From Mercenaria mercenaria (lineage: Eukaryota; Mollusca; Bivalvia; Venerida; Veneridae), in NCBI RefSeq assembly GCF_021730395.1, contig NC_069362.1, positions 35,482,501 to 35,546,500 on the forward strand: 64,000 nucleotides of DNA, read 5' to 3'. Made by a program: the position numbers and the translations under genes. Each line of letters opens with the position of its first letter. Positions within the stretch are counted from its first letter, which is position 1. Under the pieces are notes generated by a model. The model was not told the origin of the DNA, searched no databases, and saw only the letters and a list, made by a program, of their open reading frames with translations. Positions 36,541 to 47,365 of this stretch are shown piece by piece.

Positions 36541-38150
36541 AGGTAAAACGAGTCTAATGCAGAGTCAGTTCTGTATAATGCAAAGTCAGTTCTATATTTT
36601 TCATAGTCATTTTTGCCGTGAGCAGAGTCATTTCTGCACGGTATATAGTCCGTTCTGCATGGTATTGTATAGTGGCTTTCTTCTGCATGGAGCTGAGTCA
36701 TTCTATAAGGCGCAGCGTCAGATCTGAATGGTACACAGTCATTCTGACATGGAGCAGGGTAATTTCATACATGTACGGAATCGTCTTGGAGCATGCTCAG
36801 TTACAAATGGATCAGAGTCACGTTCTGTATGGATAATAGTCAATTCCACAGATGTGAGCTGTTCTTTATGGTGCAGAGCTAGTTCTGTATTAAGCACGGG
36901 GCAGAGTCAGTTCCGTACGGTTTAGAGTCAGTTCTGCATGATGTTTAGTCAGTTCTGCAGTCAGTTCTGCATGATGTTTAGTCAGTTCTGCATTATACAG
37001 TCATTTCTGCATGATGTTTAGTCAGTTCTGCATGATGTTTAGTCAGTTCTGCATTATACAGTCATTTCTGCATGATGTTTAGTCAGTTCTGCATGATGTT
37101 TAGTCAGTTCTGCATTATACAGTCATTTCTGCATGATGTTTAGTCAGTTCTGCATGATGTTTAGTCAGTTCTGCATTATACAGTCATTTCTGCATGGAGC
37201 GTTGTCCGTTCTGTCGTGTGCAGAGGCAGTTCCACATGGTAAAGAATCAGTTCTATACGGTGATGTCAGGTCAGCATGGTACAAAGTCAGTTCTGCATGG
37301 TGCATTGTACCATACAATACAATAAGTTTTATTTTGAGTCGGCAAGAAGGCAACATTACAAAACATAAGCTCTGAAGAGCTTTTGAACCGACTATATTGT
37401 CGGTTCTGCATCGTACAGAGTCGGTTCTGCATTTACAAAGTCAGTTGCAGGATACAGAGTCAGTGCTGCATAGTACAGAGTCAGGTGTTTCAGGATACAG
37501 AATCAGTTCTACAAAGTACAGAGTCATTTGCAGGATACAGAGTCAGTCCTGCATAGTACAGAGTCAGTTCTGCATAGTACAGAGTCAGTTTCAGGATACA
37601 GAGTCAGCCCTGCAGAGTACAGAAACCAGTCCTGCATAGTAAAGAGTCAGTTTAAGGATCAGAGGTCATTCTGCATAGTAACAGGGTTGTTTCAGGATAC
37701 AGAGTCAGTACGCATAGTACATCGTCAGGTTTATTATACAGAGTCAGTCCGGCTTAGTACAGCGTCAGTTTCAGATATAATGTCAGTCATGCATAGTAAA
37801 GAGTCAGTTTCAGGATACAGAGTCAGTCCTTGCATAGTACAGCGACAGTTTCAGTATACATGTCAGTCCCTGCATAGTAAAGTGTCAGTTCAGGATACAG
37901 AGTCAGTCCTGATAGACAGCGTTCAGTTTCAGGATACTGAGTCAGTTCTGCTTTGTACAGCGTCAGTTTCAGGATACATGGGTTCAGGTTTGCATTAGAC
38001 AGAGTCAGTTTCAGGATACAGAGTCAGGTCCTGAGTAGAACAGAGTCAGTTTCAGGAACAGAGTAGTTTCTGCATGGTAGAGTCAGTTTAGTATACAGAG
38101 TCTTTCTGCATGGTACAGAGTCAGTTCTGCATTGGACATTGTAATGTCAG
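36540..38150. repeat. GTCAGTTCTGCAT minisatellite with 61 bp higher-order unit
   Basis: Basic units of 19-21 bp (e.g. AGTCAGTTCTGCATGATGTT). Between about 36940 and 37195 three subunits form a 61 bp higher-order unit repeated almost exactly about four times. After 37390 the units change to AGGATACAGAGTCAG. A non-repeat piece lies near 37300-37390. Confidence 0.85.
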
Positions 38151-38302
38151 GTCTCCTGATAAATTCTTTATGGAGCAGTCAGTTCTGCTTTAGTGTAGTA
38201 TCAGATTTTAAAGTACTGGAATTAACTTGTGGTACAAATCATTTGTTTGTGGTGCAAAATCAGTTTGCTGCCCCCCCGGTGTAAATTCTGCATGGTGCAG
38301 TG

Positions 38303-38593
38303 GTCTTTTGTTTTGTTTTGGGATAACGCCGTTTCAGTATTTCAGTATGTAACGGCGGGCAGTTAACCTAGCAGTGTTCCTGGTCTGTACAGTACAAACT
38401 GTATCCGCTAGTAACTGCATCTTCCCCATAAAAAAGAGGTGGTGGACGATTGATTTCAGGACACAGTTATTTTTTTATCAAAATCGTCACGGAGAACTTA
38501 CGTCCCGCCGAGGACGAACTCACGACCTCGCGATCCGTAGACCGGGCTCTCCCTATTGAAAGTATGCGGGTGTTGGGCTACGTTTCAGTTTTG
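38303..38593 (-). mobile_element. tRNA-headed SINE, family B-like tail
   Basis: The minus-strand head has a B-box-like GGTCGTGAGTTCGTCC; the tail GCCGTTACATACTGAAATAC with GGCGTTATCCC and an A/C-rich end is at the low coordinate. An 11 bp duplication ATGGTGCAGTG flanks it (38292-38302, 38594-38604), though this word also resembles the surrounding minisatellite. Confidence 0.8.
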
Positions 38594-38709
38594 ATGGTGC
38601 AGTGTCAGTTCTGCATTGTACAAATTCACGAGAAAATTAATATGTGTAATTTATTTTATGAAAATCCAGTTTGACGGCATTCTTCATTAATCGTAACATG
38701 TTATTTCAG

Positions 38710-41700
38710 CACTGTCAGGATTTGATATGCAAAACAAGTATCAAGTGATGAACAAATATTCCAGGACAATTTTCTTCGCGCGAGAACAGGTAGGTCGAGA
38801 GATATAATTGAGCAGTGCCATGGGAGGAAAACCAAATAGTGGGCTTTGCGACCAGATGGGATCCAGACCACCTGCGCATCGCGCAGTATGGTCAGGATCC
38901 CATGCTGTTCGTCTAACAGTTTCTCAATCCCAATAGGCTTTAAAAGCGTACAGCATGGATCCTGACCAGACTGCGTCGGATGCGCAGGCTGGTCGGATTC
39001 ATGTGGTCGCAAGCCACTATGGTGGTTTTTCTCATGGCACGCTCATATTTAAATATTGATATAAGGTTTGTATATAGTGATTTCTGTGCTAAAACTTATC
39101 AGACCATATTTTAACCTGATGCCAGCTTCTTACTTTCACTATATCTTCTTGACATCTGCAACCTGACCGCACAAAAGGCTTGGTCTTGTTAAAGTATGTA
39201 CATCTATAACTTAAGTACATGGTATCCCAAACGTCAATTTCACTTAGGTCAGATTCTGTAATATATTCTAAAACATTATGATTTTAATTATTTTCACTTT
39301 TCTCTTGACAAACATTTTCGAAAATGTCGAGAACACAGTCCTTTCAACAGCTCTTTTAGCAATCAAAGGCTCTTTTAATATTTACGATATCCTTTCAATT
39401 ACAGCATCATTGGAGTGTGAGCGCCTGATGTGTCCGTGTAACCGAGGCTTTACTGTTAATGTGACGGACAATAAAAATCTGGTTTGTATTACCTCTTATA
39501 CAATGCTTAACTTAGAGATTTGTTAGTCGTTAGACCTGATACCCTACCATCCCCTCCGTAGAGACTACTGTCTTAGAACGGTGTAGCGCATAATCATTGT
39601 ACCTCCGATGACTCTAAGCCGCTCGAGATTCCCTAGTGCGACTTGCTTGCTTACCTTAGCTCATTTTAAACTGCATTTTTTAAAGCCAGCAATGCCCGTA
39701 TAAAATAAAACTTTTTTGTTACCGGTACTTGTCAAAATCTTAATCTTGGATACTGTGCTATACTGTAAAATCGAATACTTAATCTAGTATATTTTATCTG
39801 CAGCAAATAATGCGATTTATGCGAGACTTTAAGTATTGCACCGGATGCTGTTGCTGTGGAGAAGGTTGCTGCAACATGACTGTCAAGGTTGAGTCTCCGT
39901 ATGGCCGCTATTTGGGAAAAGCTACGCTGGCGTAAGTTGAGTCTCCGTAAAGCCGCTATCCGGATAAAAATTTGCTGGGATAAATTGAGTCTCCATACGG
40001 TAACTGCCTCGGCAAATTTTGCTGGGATAAATTGAGCTTCCATACGGTGGCTGCCTGGGCAGATTTTGCTGGGATAAACTGAGTCTCCATACGGTGGCTG
40101 CCTGGGCAATTTTTGCTGGGATAAATTGAGGCACCGTATGGTCGCCGTCTGGGCAAAAAATTTGGTGAAATAAATTAAGGCTTCGATCCCTATGGTCGCT
40201 GTCTAGGTAAATAAGCTTAGGTAAATTAACTCTGCGTATGAACGTTGTCTGGGTAAAACTACGCTGAAATAAATTGAGTCTGCATATTGCCGATGTCTGG
40301 GTAAAGCTAGGGTAAAATGAATATCCGTGTAGCCGCTATCTGAACAATTACACCGCGGTAAATAGAGTCCCAGTATGACCGCTTTCTGAGCAGGCAAAAT
40401 ACACGGTGGTATATGGTGTCTCGGTATAGTCACTTTCTGGTCATATTACGCTTGGGTAAATTGTGCCTAGATATAGCCGTTATCTGAGAGCTATCTAGGC
40501 AGAATTACACGGGGTTAAGATGTGTCTCCGTATGGTCGCTACTAGGGAAAATAACGATGGTGTAATATGAGTTTCTGTACGGATACCTTCTTGTCAAAAT
40601 TACACCTGGGAGTTTTTATAACACGTGACATATATTATACCAAATAAATGGAGTATATGAAGAGAACACATTTCATTTATGAAAAGCACCTCCAGTAAAC
40701 GGAATTTCTATTTGGAATGTTTTAAACTGTAGTCTTATTACCATTCGATTTCATCCGAATGTTACCTTTGCATAAAGTAAAATGCCTAGACAAAGAAGGT
40801 GTGTTTTAAGTTAAATAAAAAAAGCTAAGCCAACCTAAAGGTATAGTTCTACTTTAAATGATAACAAATTGTTTTACAGTAATTCCAAGTGGGCTACTCA
40901 TATAAAGATTCTGGACGAAACTGATAAGCACGTGTTTACCATCTGGATTCCATGTTGCGTTTGCCAGGACGTCTGTTGTCCGGATGACATCGTAATTCCG
41001 GTGAGTCAGTAAGCAACACTTTTCTTGAACAGTTTGTTAAAACGTTGATTATTACGACAAAATGACGTCCTGTTTATTTATATTCGGATAATTGAAGTTT
41101 AGCATGGTTTTATCAAAATAGTTCGAAGAGCATGTAAGAATGAAAACAGTCAATGCCTTCTTGAGGTTTATCATCTTGTTTACCACAGGTCATCGTTGAG
41201 ATTCTTAGATATTTAACCACTTGGACTAACGATCCCTTGGTTCATTTCCTACGCATCTGAACTCTGAACCGTGATAAATCAGGAGGCCTTGATTATTTGA
41301 TAATCACGTGCTTTTACCAAGCCCGGACAAGTATAAATTGTCAATGAACAGGCAGCAGAAGAAAGTCGTCTGCTCTTCTGCTATTATTCCGTGTGTCGCG
41401 GTGTTACTCAAAGCAAACGCACTAGTACTGATCACTTAATCACAGCATCTATTGTGCTGAAAGGTATATTATCTATTGAACTTTATTATATTAGTCAGCA
41501 TTATGCATACAGCTGCACCTGTTTTTAGTAACAGCGAGCTAGCTTTGGTAAAAAACCTGACAACTTCCTTTGTCGTCGAACTTACGCCTTTAATATTAAA
41601 GGATGTGCACATCCTATTCTCGTTGTAAGGGTAAGTGTTCTTGTTATATAAGATAAATTGATGTATAAACAAATATGTCACCGGCATACCTAGAGAAAAA

Positions 41701-44700
41701 TACCAATACATTTAAAACGTTCACCAGATTCCATGGCAACACTGTCTTCCTGAACAAAAATTATTTCATACATTTCTCGTGTTAAATTTGTATAGATCAT
41801 GTAAAGTATCTATACCGATTAAATATGACACTCTCTAAATAAGACGATAATTATCAATTAAGACAGATATCCATGTTTTTTCAGTTTTACAAATTTTGTT
41901 ATACCCAGCAGGGTATATTGTTAATTGTATAAACAACAGTTGTGCAAAGTGCTCAGCTGCTAGCTTTTATCAAATTTATTAGGTACAATAGATAAAACAA
42001 CAATACCAGGAGGCACACAAAAACATATATGTTGCTTAAAATCAAAAAAAATAACGGATGGTTTTTAAGGGCGAGGAGTTTTTATGTGGATGATACCAAT
42101 TTGGGTGGATCTTGCTCATCTGCTACTTAGTAAACGCTTCTGTCTGTATTTTCTCAATGAAGATGCATGGAATTTTATACGTATTTACTTAGTTATTCCT
42201 GTTTAAACTTATTCCTAAATCCTTTACTTTTATATGAGCATCAGTGTCATTTTCATGACTGTGGTCGCTGGTGTTGTCAATAAGAAGATAAAATAATTCA
42301 TATTATCCGCAAATATGAATCCCTTCACCTATACTTAATACATAAATACAATTCCTGCTGCAGAAAAGTCTTCACAAAACAGCAGGACACAAAACTAGGT
42401 GGTGATTTAATATACACTTAGCGGGTCAGTAAGTGTCTAATTATATGAGAGGAATGAAATTCAAAGGTTTTTTGTCAAACCCGCTTGGGGAAGCGGAGAC
42501 ATAGCTGTCGAACTGGCTGTTCGGTGTATGTGCGTGCATGCGTTCGTCATTGCGCGCGTCCGTCCGGATTTGATTGTCCGGACCATAACTTTGGCATGTA
42601 TTGAGCAATCTTATTTATACTTGGCATGATTGTAAACCTCAGTGAGACGGAATGTCATGCACAAACCCCGGGTTCCTATCTCAAAGGCCAAGGTCACAGC
42701 TGGAAATCAAATGTCATGTCAGATCTTGTCCGGTCCATAACTTTGACATGCTTTGTTGAATCTTGTTTATATTTAGCATGAATGTTTAAGTCACTGAGAC
42801 GGACTCTGTCTCAAAGGCCAAGGTCACCTTTAGGGGTAAAGGGCGGGCTCGACATGTTGCTCACGGGCATCTAGATTTTCTCAAATTCGGACTTGAATTC
42901 TGAAAATCTGCGTTTAAGGTATTAGATCACTATTTACAAAATAGCCTTTGCTTGGTATATTTTTAAAGGTAACCGTGTTTTGCACAATTTTGCCATTTTT
43001 AAACAACTTTTACAAAGCCGTTTTTTTTTTTTTATAAATTTTGTAATTAACTAATGTATCCTCCTCAAGTCAAGTAGAGGACAAATTTCAAAGTGATAGC
43101 CACTATCCAAAAATCGTTTGCAGAGAAACTCATTTTTACCATAATTTTCAATAAAAGAAAACATCAAACTAATGGTTATCACAATTATAAAAACACAAAA
43201 TAAATTGTCAATATCATTTTTTCTATGGTGCTCAAGTAAACGGATTTAATGAGGACAAATTCATACACTCAACATTGAAAAAAATAAGGTTCGAATGACT
43301 GTTGTTTCTGTTTTGAATTTTGCTTACTCCATTCTAAAAATAACCTATGGCAGACGTTTTAAACCTACCTTGTCTTCACAATAATAATTAAGTGTTGAAG
43401 CAAAAAGAGAACTTTCACGCATGTAACTCAATATTTTTGAAGATGTGTAACTTACCCTTCTGTTTAGTAATACACTTGAACACCAGAAATCGCTTATAAG
43501 ATTCATCTTTTTCAATCTTTGTACAAGAAATCAATAATAAGTCTGTAAGAAGTAAAAAATCATTAGAAATAAGGGGGATAACTTTGGTCACGTAGGCTTG
43601 AACCTAACGCCCCTAAGAATTGCAGTAAAAGTAGGTTAATGGTAGGAAGGGAATAATATTCAAAAGGAGGGTCTCTATTGTGTTGGCTATAGGGGATAGG
43701 GGAAATCTAAAAACTGACGATCTGTTGTACACAGCATAATAATGAATTCGGCGGTTATGTAAAACACTGGACTTAAAGTCGTTGGTTATATGCTAGCTTA
43801 ATTCTAACATGAAGCATTATATGAATATTTAGATAACAGACCCGACACTTACTCAACAGATAGGGAGAATATCCAAGGTATGGCGTGGATGTTGTGTGGA
43901 AGCCATCGGCGATGCTGACACTTTTCGTGTGGAATGTATCTATAGTCCCTTCTTATTTGACGTTCCAGCTAATTTTAAGTATATAAGCTGTTTTTGTGCG
44001 ACTGACACTTAAATGTTTAGTTTAGTTTTATCATATTTATTTTCAAGAGGGCATTAGTATTTAGCCCCTGCAAGGTAGTGTCGCTCGTGCGGCTTTCAAA
44101 ATTATACATATTATTTGTTTCCAACAAGTCTAGTTATTTTATAGTTATTTGGTGGTTTGTATTTCAGTCCCGCTTGACATGGCGTTAAACACAAAAATAC
44201 TTCTGATGGGCGCCCTGTTCATGGTTGTAAGTATGATGAATCAGATATTTGAGAGACTGTGACTTCATACGTGTACGCGTACGTGTAGTTAATCCCTATA
44301 TATGACATGAAGGTTCTGCTCAAATTCTTCCACATTTTAGTTGAATTGAGCTTACACTTTTCTGAATTTGACACTTCGGAGGCTTATTGGGACCAGTGCC
44401 AAAAAACGAAAGAGAAACTGTAAAATTTGTGCGTCTGCCAGTCAGTGCTTCCGTAACACTTTTGTCCAATTTATAATTCCAAGACTCTAAAACTGTTAAG
44501 GGACTCTCTGGAGATGGTCATGTTCAAAATGGCTGTCGTTGAAATACTGAGAAAATCAAAGCCTTGAGATGTCTGGTGGTTGCGAGTTTTGCTAGATTTA
44601 TTTTCTATTTAAATTAGCAATCTATAAATATACATGAATGAAAAAACAAATAATATGGGCGCTCAGATCTAAGTTAAACTGCTGTCTGACCTAAGCTTTG

Positions 44701-45811
44701 TGATGTAACTATGGGCTGGAAACCTTATCATTGGGGGATTTAGATCTTGTAAACCCCCCCCATTCCCCTCTATGATGGATTACAGATTGAATCGAAATGC
44801 TTGTCATTGATAATTAATCCTCATTGTTCATGAATGGGACTATTTTGTGTAGCACATGAACTTCTTTGGATGTGATGTGGAATCAAATAAGATGCTATAT
44901 GATTGTCAGATTTACACTTAACTTGGTAGCGGAAACCTCCGCAACCGGGAGCTCCGTGGCCGAGTGGTTAAGGTCGCTGACTGTTCAAAATCACTTGCCC
45001 CTACACGTGTGGGTTCGAAGCCTCACTCGGGGGCGTGGATTTCTTCATGTGAGGAAGCATCCAGCTGCTTACGGAAGGTCGGTTGTTCTTCCCAGGTGCC
45101 GATCGTGATGTGAAATAGTTACACGGAAGGGGCTCCTGGGGTCTTCTCACCATTAAAGCTGGAAAGTCGCCATATGACCTATCATGTGTCGGTGCGACGT
45201 TAAATCCAACAAAAAAAAACCCCGCAACCAAAACCGTATACGTATACGTACTCGTACAATTATAAAATCACAGCCTCTCTGTTTACTTTTATTTTCTGGT
45301 CATATTTTTCTAATTCTGCTATCAGCTATGCGTTAAATTATTACTTTGAAATTACTTTAACCCTTGTCATGCTAGACACGATTGATTCTGCAATTTCAAC
45401 CAGTGCAGATAATGATCAGCCTGCACATCCGTGAAGTTTGATCAACATCTGCACTGTTCGCCATTCAGGCAGTATTGTTTTGGTAAACGCCCCTTTTAAA
45501 GGTTAGTGGCACTGTCCAGATTGAAAGATGGACAAGTTCATTTTAAATATTTAGCAGGGTAAGGTTAGGCGATTTTATAAAATTATCAAGTCGAGTCTAA
45601 CCTGTCTTTTTGGCAGTGAAACGCTTTGTAAATTCGTATGTAGCATGTTCTAATTCTAGAAATAAATACTGTTTAATCAACATTGAAACTCTTAAGTAAT
45701 TGTTGAATGCAGTGTACTTAATATGTATAGATTAGTGATTTATTTGCTATCGATAAAATGTAGGTCGTTTTATTTTTTGTACAGGATTATCTGCGTTTTG
45801 AAGCGAATTAG
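38710..45811 (+). CDS. Phospholipid scramblase, C-terminal seven exons (5' exons not found)
   Basis: Exons: 38710-38789, 39416-39481 (or from 39405), 39804-39931, 40880-41000, 43833-43935, 44168-44226, 45785-45811. Phases join cleanly into 193 codons and a TAG. Scramblases are Ca2+-activated membrane proteins linked to phospholipid movement across the bilayer. Seen: LSGFDMQNKYQV at the start (family LTGFExxNKYxI), a cysteine-rich CTGCCCCGEGCC (possible palmitoylation cluster), ISKVWRGCCVEAIGDAD, the EF-hand-like DADTFRVEFPLD, then a C-terminal hydrophobic helix TKILLMGALFMVDYLRF. The protein stops soon after the helix, so it lacks the longer tail of human PLSCR1. The first exon boundary lies where the human gene has one, and the exon starts in phase 1, so an upstream exon must exist. 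Donor 38790 (GTAGGT) with acceptor at 39415 keeps frame; acceptor 39404 would need a weak donor near 38794. All intron ends used are GT-AG. Family call is strong; the N-terminus is unknown. Confidence 0.9.
38810..39044. mobile_element. Palindromic MITE, copy 2
   Basis: Same 235 bp family as 10866-11100. It lies in a scramblase intron, starting about 20 bases after the exon's donor site. More diverged than copies 1 and 3. Confidence 0.8.
39889..40612 (+). repeat. 47-48 bp minisatellite seeded by scramblase exon 3' end and donor
   Basis: About 15 units begin near 39891, 39939, 39987, 40034, 40081, 40128, 40177, 40228, 40276, 40319, 40364, 40415, 40462, 40521 and 40569. Unit 1 is the real end of exon 39804-39931 (coding VESPYGRYLGKATLA) plus its donor; later units are degenerate copies in the intron. 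Several units keep a GGTAAA-like cryptic donor, while others read GGATAAA and have lost the GT. Long reading frames on the minus strand here come only from the period being near a multiple of three. Confidence 0.85.
42478..42880 (+). mobile_element. Non-autonomous repeat with tandem core, in scramblase intron
   Basis: Starts near GCTTGGGGAAGCGGAGACAT, passes CGCGCGTCCGTCCGG, then holds two related units (CCATAACTTTGGCATG near 42589 and CCATAACTTTGACATG near 42735, each followed by AAAGGCCAAGGTCACMK). Ends near GCTCACGGGCATCTAG. Non-coding. Confidence 0.65.
42917..43700. mobile_element. MITE-like repeat with AAGGTATTAGATCACTA end
   Basis: The left end matches 26731. The right part (43420-43700) is the reverse complement of 26740-27065, including the B-box-like element. 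Terminal inverted repeats are present but diverged at the right end. Confidence 0.6.
44947..45221 (+). mobile_element. tRNA-derived SINE, family A, copy 3 (in last scramblase intron)
   Basis: Full-length copy of 13239-13509 with flanking duplication CCGCAACC (44939-44946 and 45222-45229). It sits between the last two scramblase exons. Confidence 0.92.
45360..45566. mobile_element. Short MITE with CCTTGTCATGCTAGAC end
   Basis: The left end CCCTTGTCATGCTAGA and right end TTTAGCAGGGTAAGG are imperfect inverted repeats. The centre has GATCAGCCTGCACATCCGTG and its partial complement. A family I recall from bivalves; located in the last scramblase intron. Confidence 0.65.
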
Positions 45812-46329
45812 TAAGATTATAGTGCATGCATACTTCTGTGTACCTTTATAGAAGTCACACAACCTCAGCTCATACTCGATCTAGCACTCAAACGTTTTTG
45901 GAGGACTTAAATCTCTACATTGATGTGAAAATTCTTTACACGCCTATGGCCTTGAACTGCAAGGAACTGTATCGAGCAGGGCGGCCAACGTTTTTAATAC
46001 TTTTTTATTCACGTTGGCATGTACATAGATTTTATGACAGTTTTATTATTTATTTTCAGTTTCGTTTGTTTGATATAATTGACATTACATAATTGCGTTA
46101 TCTTGTAATATGCATTGTTGTTCCTTTGTGCCATATCCTATACTTGAATTCTGACGCCAGTCACAATTTCTCCCTTGCCTGTTTTTCAAATTAATGATAA
46201 ATATACAACGAAATGTTCATTGTATTTCATATAGAATTTTAGAAGACTAAACGATATTTTTATAAACATATATATTTTACATAACGAAGCTGGCCTGTCT
46301 AACCTTATCATATAGTTGTGTGCGCAATA

Positions 46330-47007
46330 TCATAATGCCATCCATCACATTTCCTGTCACATCACGTGTCCCCCACACTACCACTTCATATCCCCACCCA
46401 CCATCGCAGCTGCTGTCACATCACGTGTCCCCCACACTACCACTTCATACTACCCCCCCCCCCCCACCATCGCAGCAGCTGTCACATCACGTGTCCCCCA
46501 CACTACCACTTCGTACTTCCCTCCACCATCGCAGCTGCTGTCACATCACGTGTCCCCCACACTACCACTTCATACCCCACCCCCACCACCTCCACCATCG
46601 CAGCTGCTGTCACATCACGTGTCTCCAACACTACCACTTCATACTCCCCCCCACACACACCATCGCAGCTGCTGTCACATCACGTGTCCCCCACACTACT
46701 ATTTCAAACCCCATCCCCCCGCGCCCCAACCATCGCAGCTGCTGTCACATCACGTGTCCCCCACACTACCACTTCATACTCCCCAACCCCCACCACCATC
46801 GCAGCTGCTGTCACATCACATGTCCCCGACACTACCACTTCATACTTCTCTCCACCATCGCAACTGCTGTCGCATAACGTACCACTCCCTACTTCCATAC
46901 ACCATCGCATCCCCTGTCACATCACATGTCCCTGACACTACCACTTCCTAATTCCCTCAACCATCGCATCCCCTGTCACATCATGTGTCCCTGACACTAC
47001 CACTTCC
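46330..47007. repeat. 59 bp minisatellite, array 2 (left of LINE)
   Basis: Units carry CATCACGTGTCCCCC, CACTACCACTTCATAC and CCATCGCAGCTGCTGTCA, with variable poly-C. Open frames of 185-211 residues run in all three frames and are not genes. The last units before 47007 (CTGACACTACCACTTCC) are of the array-3 type, so arrays 2 and 3 were one array. Confidence 0.85.
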
Positions 47008-47365
47008 TTTTTTCTCTTTTATTTTTCAATCATAAATACAAACATACAAATCGTTTATATTTCAAATTACACTCAAACACAATAAAACAACTAGATTTAC
47101 ATGTTTATATCTAAGAGTTTTAAATAAAAGTTAACGAGTTTAGAAGTGAAAGGACAGTGGGAAAGATAATAAACATTCAGGCAAGAATGGAAGGATGAGA
47201 AGGGAGAGTGAGAAGAGTAAGAGTTGAGTTATGTCACTTGGAATCATGATCCTATAAGGCAAAAAGAAGGATATTTTTAAAGGATATTGTGGTTCGATTC
47301 CTGTTTTTCATAATTGATAATTTGGTACTGTATTGTATAGCTGAGAGGCTTGGCTTATTTCAATA

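Noticed and set aside
36940-37195. CRISPR-like regular repeats
   Set aside because: Repeats are contiguous subunits without unique spacers, in a eukaryotic setting with spliced genes.
39732-40433. Minus-strand frames with repeating peptide
   Set aside because: Antisense translation of the scramblase-derived minisatellite.
46316-46951. Three overlapping frames of 185-211 residues
   Set aside because: Same minisatellite family; all three frames stay open because the repeat lacks stop words.
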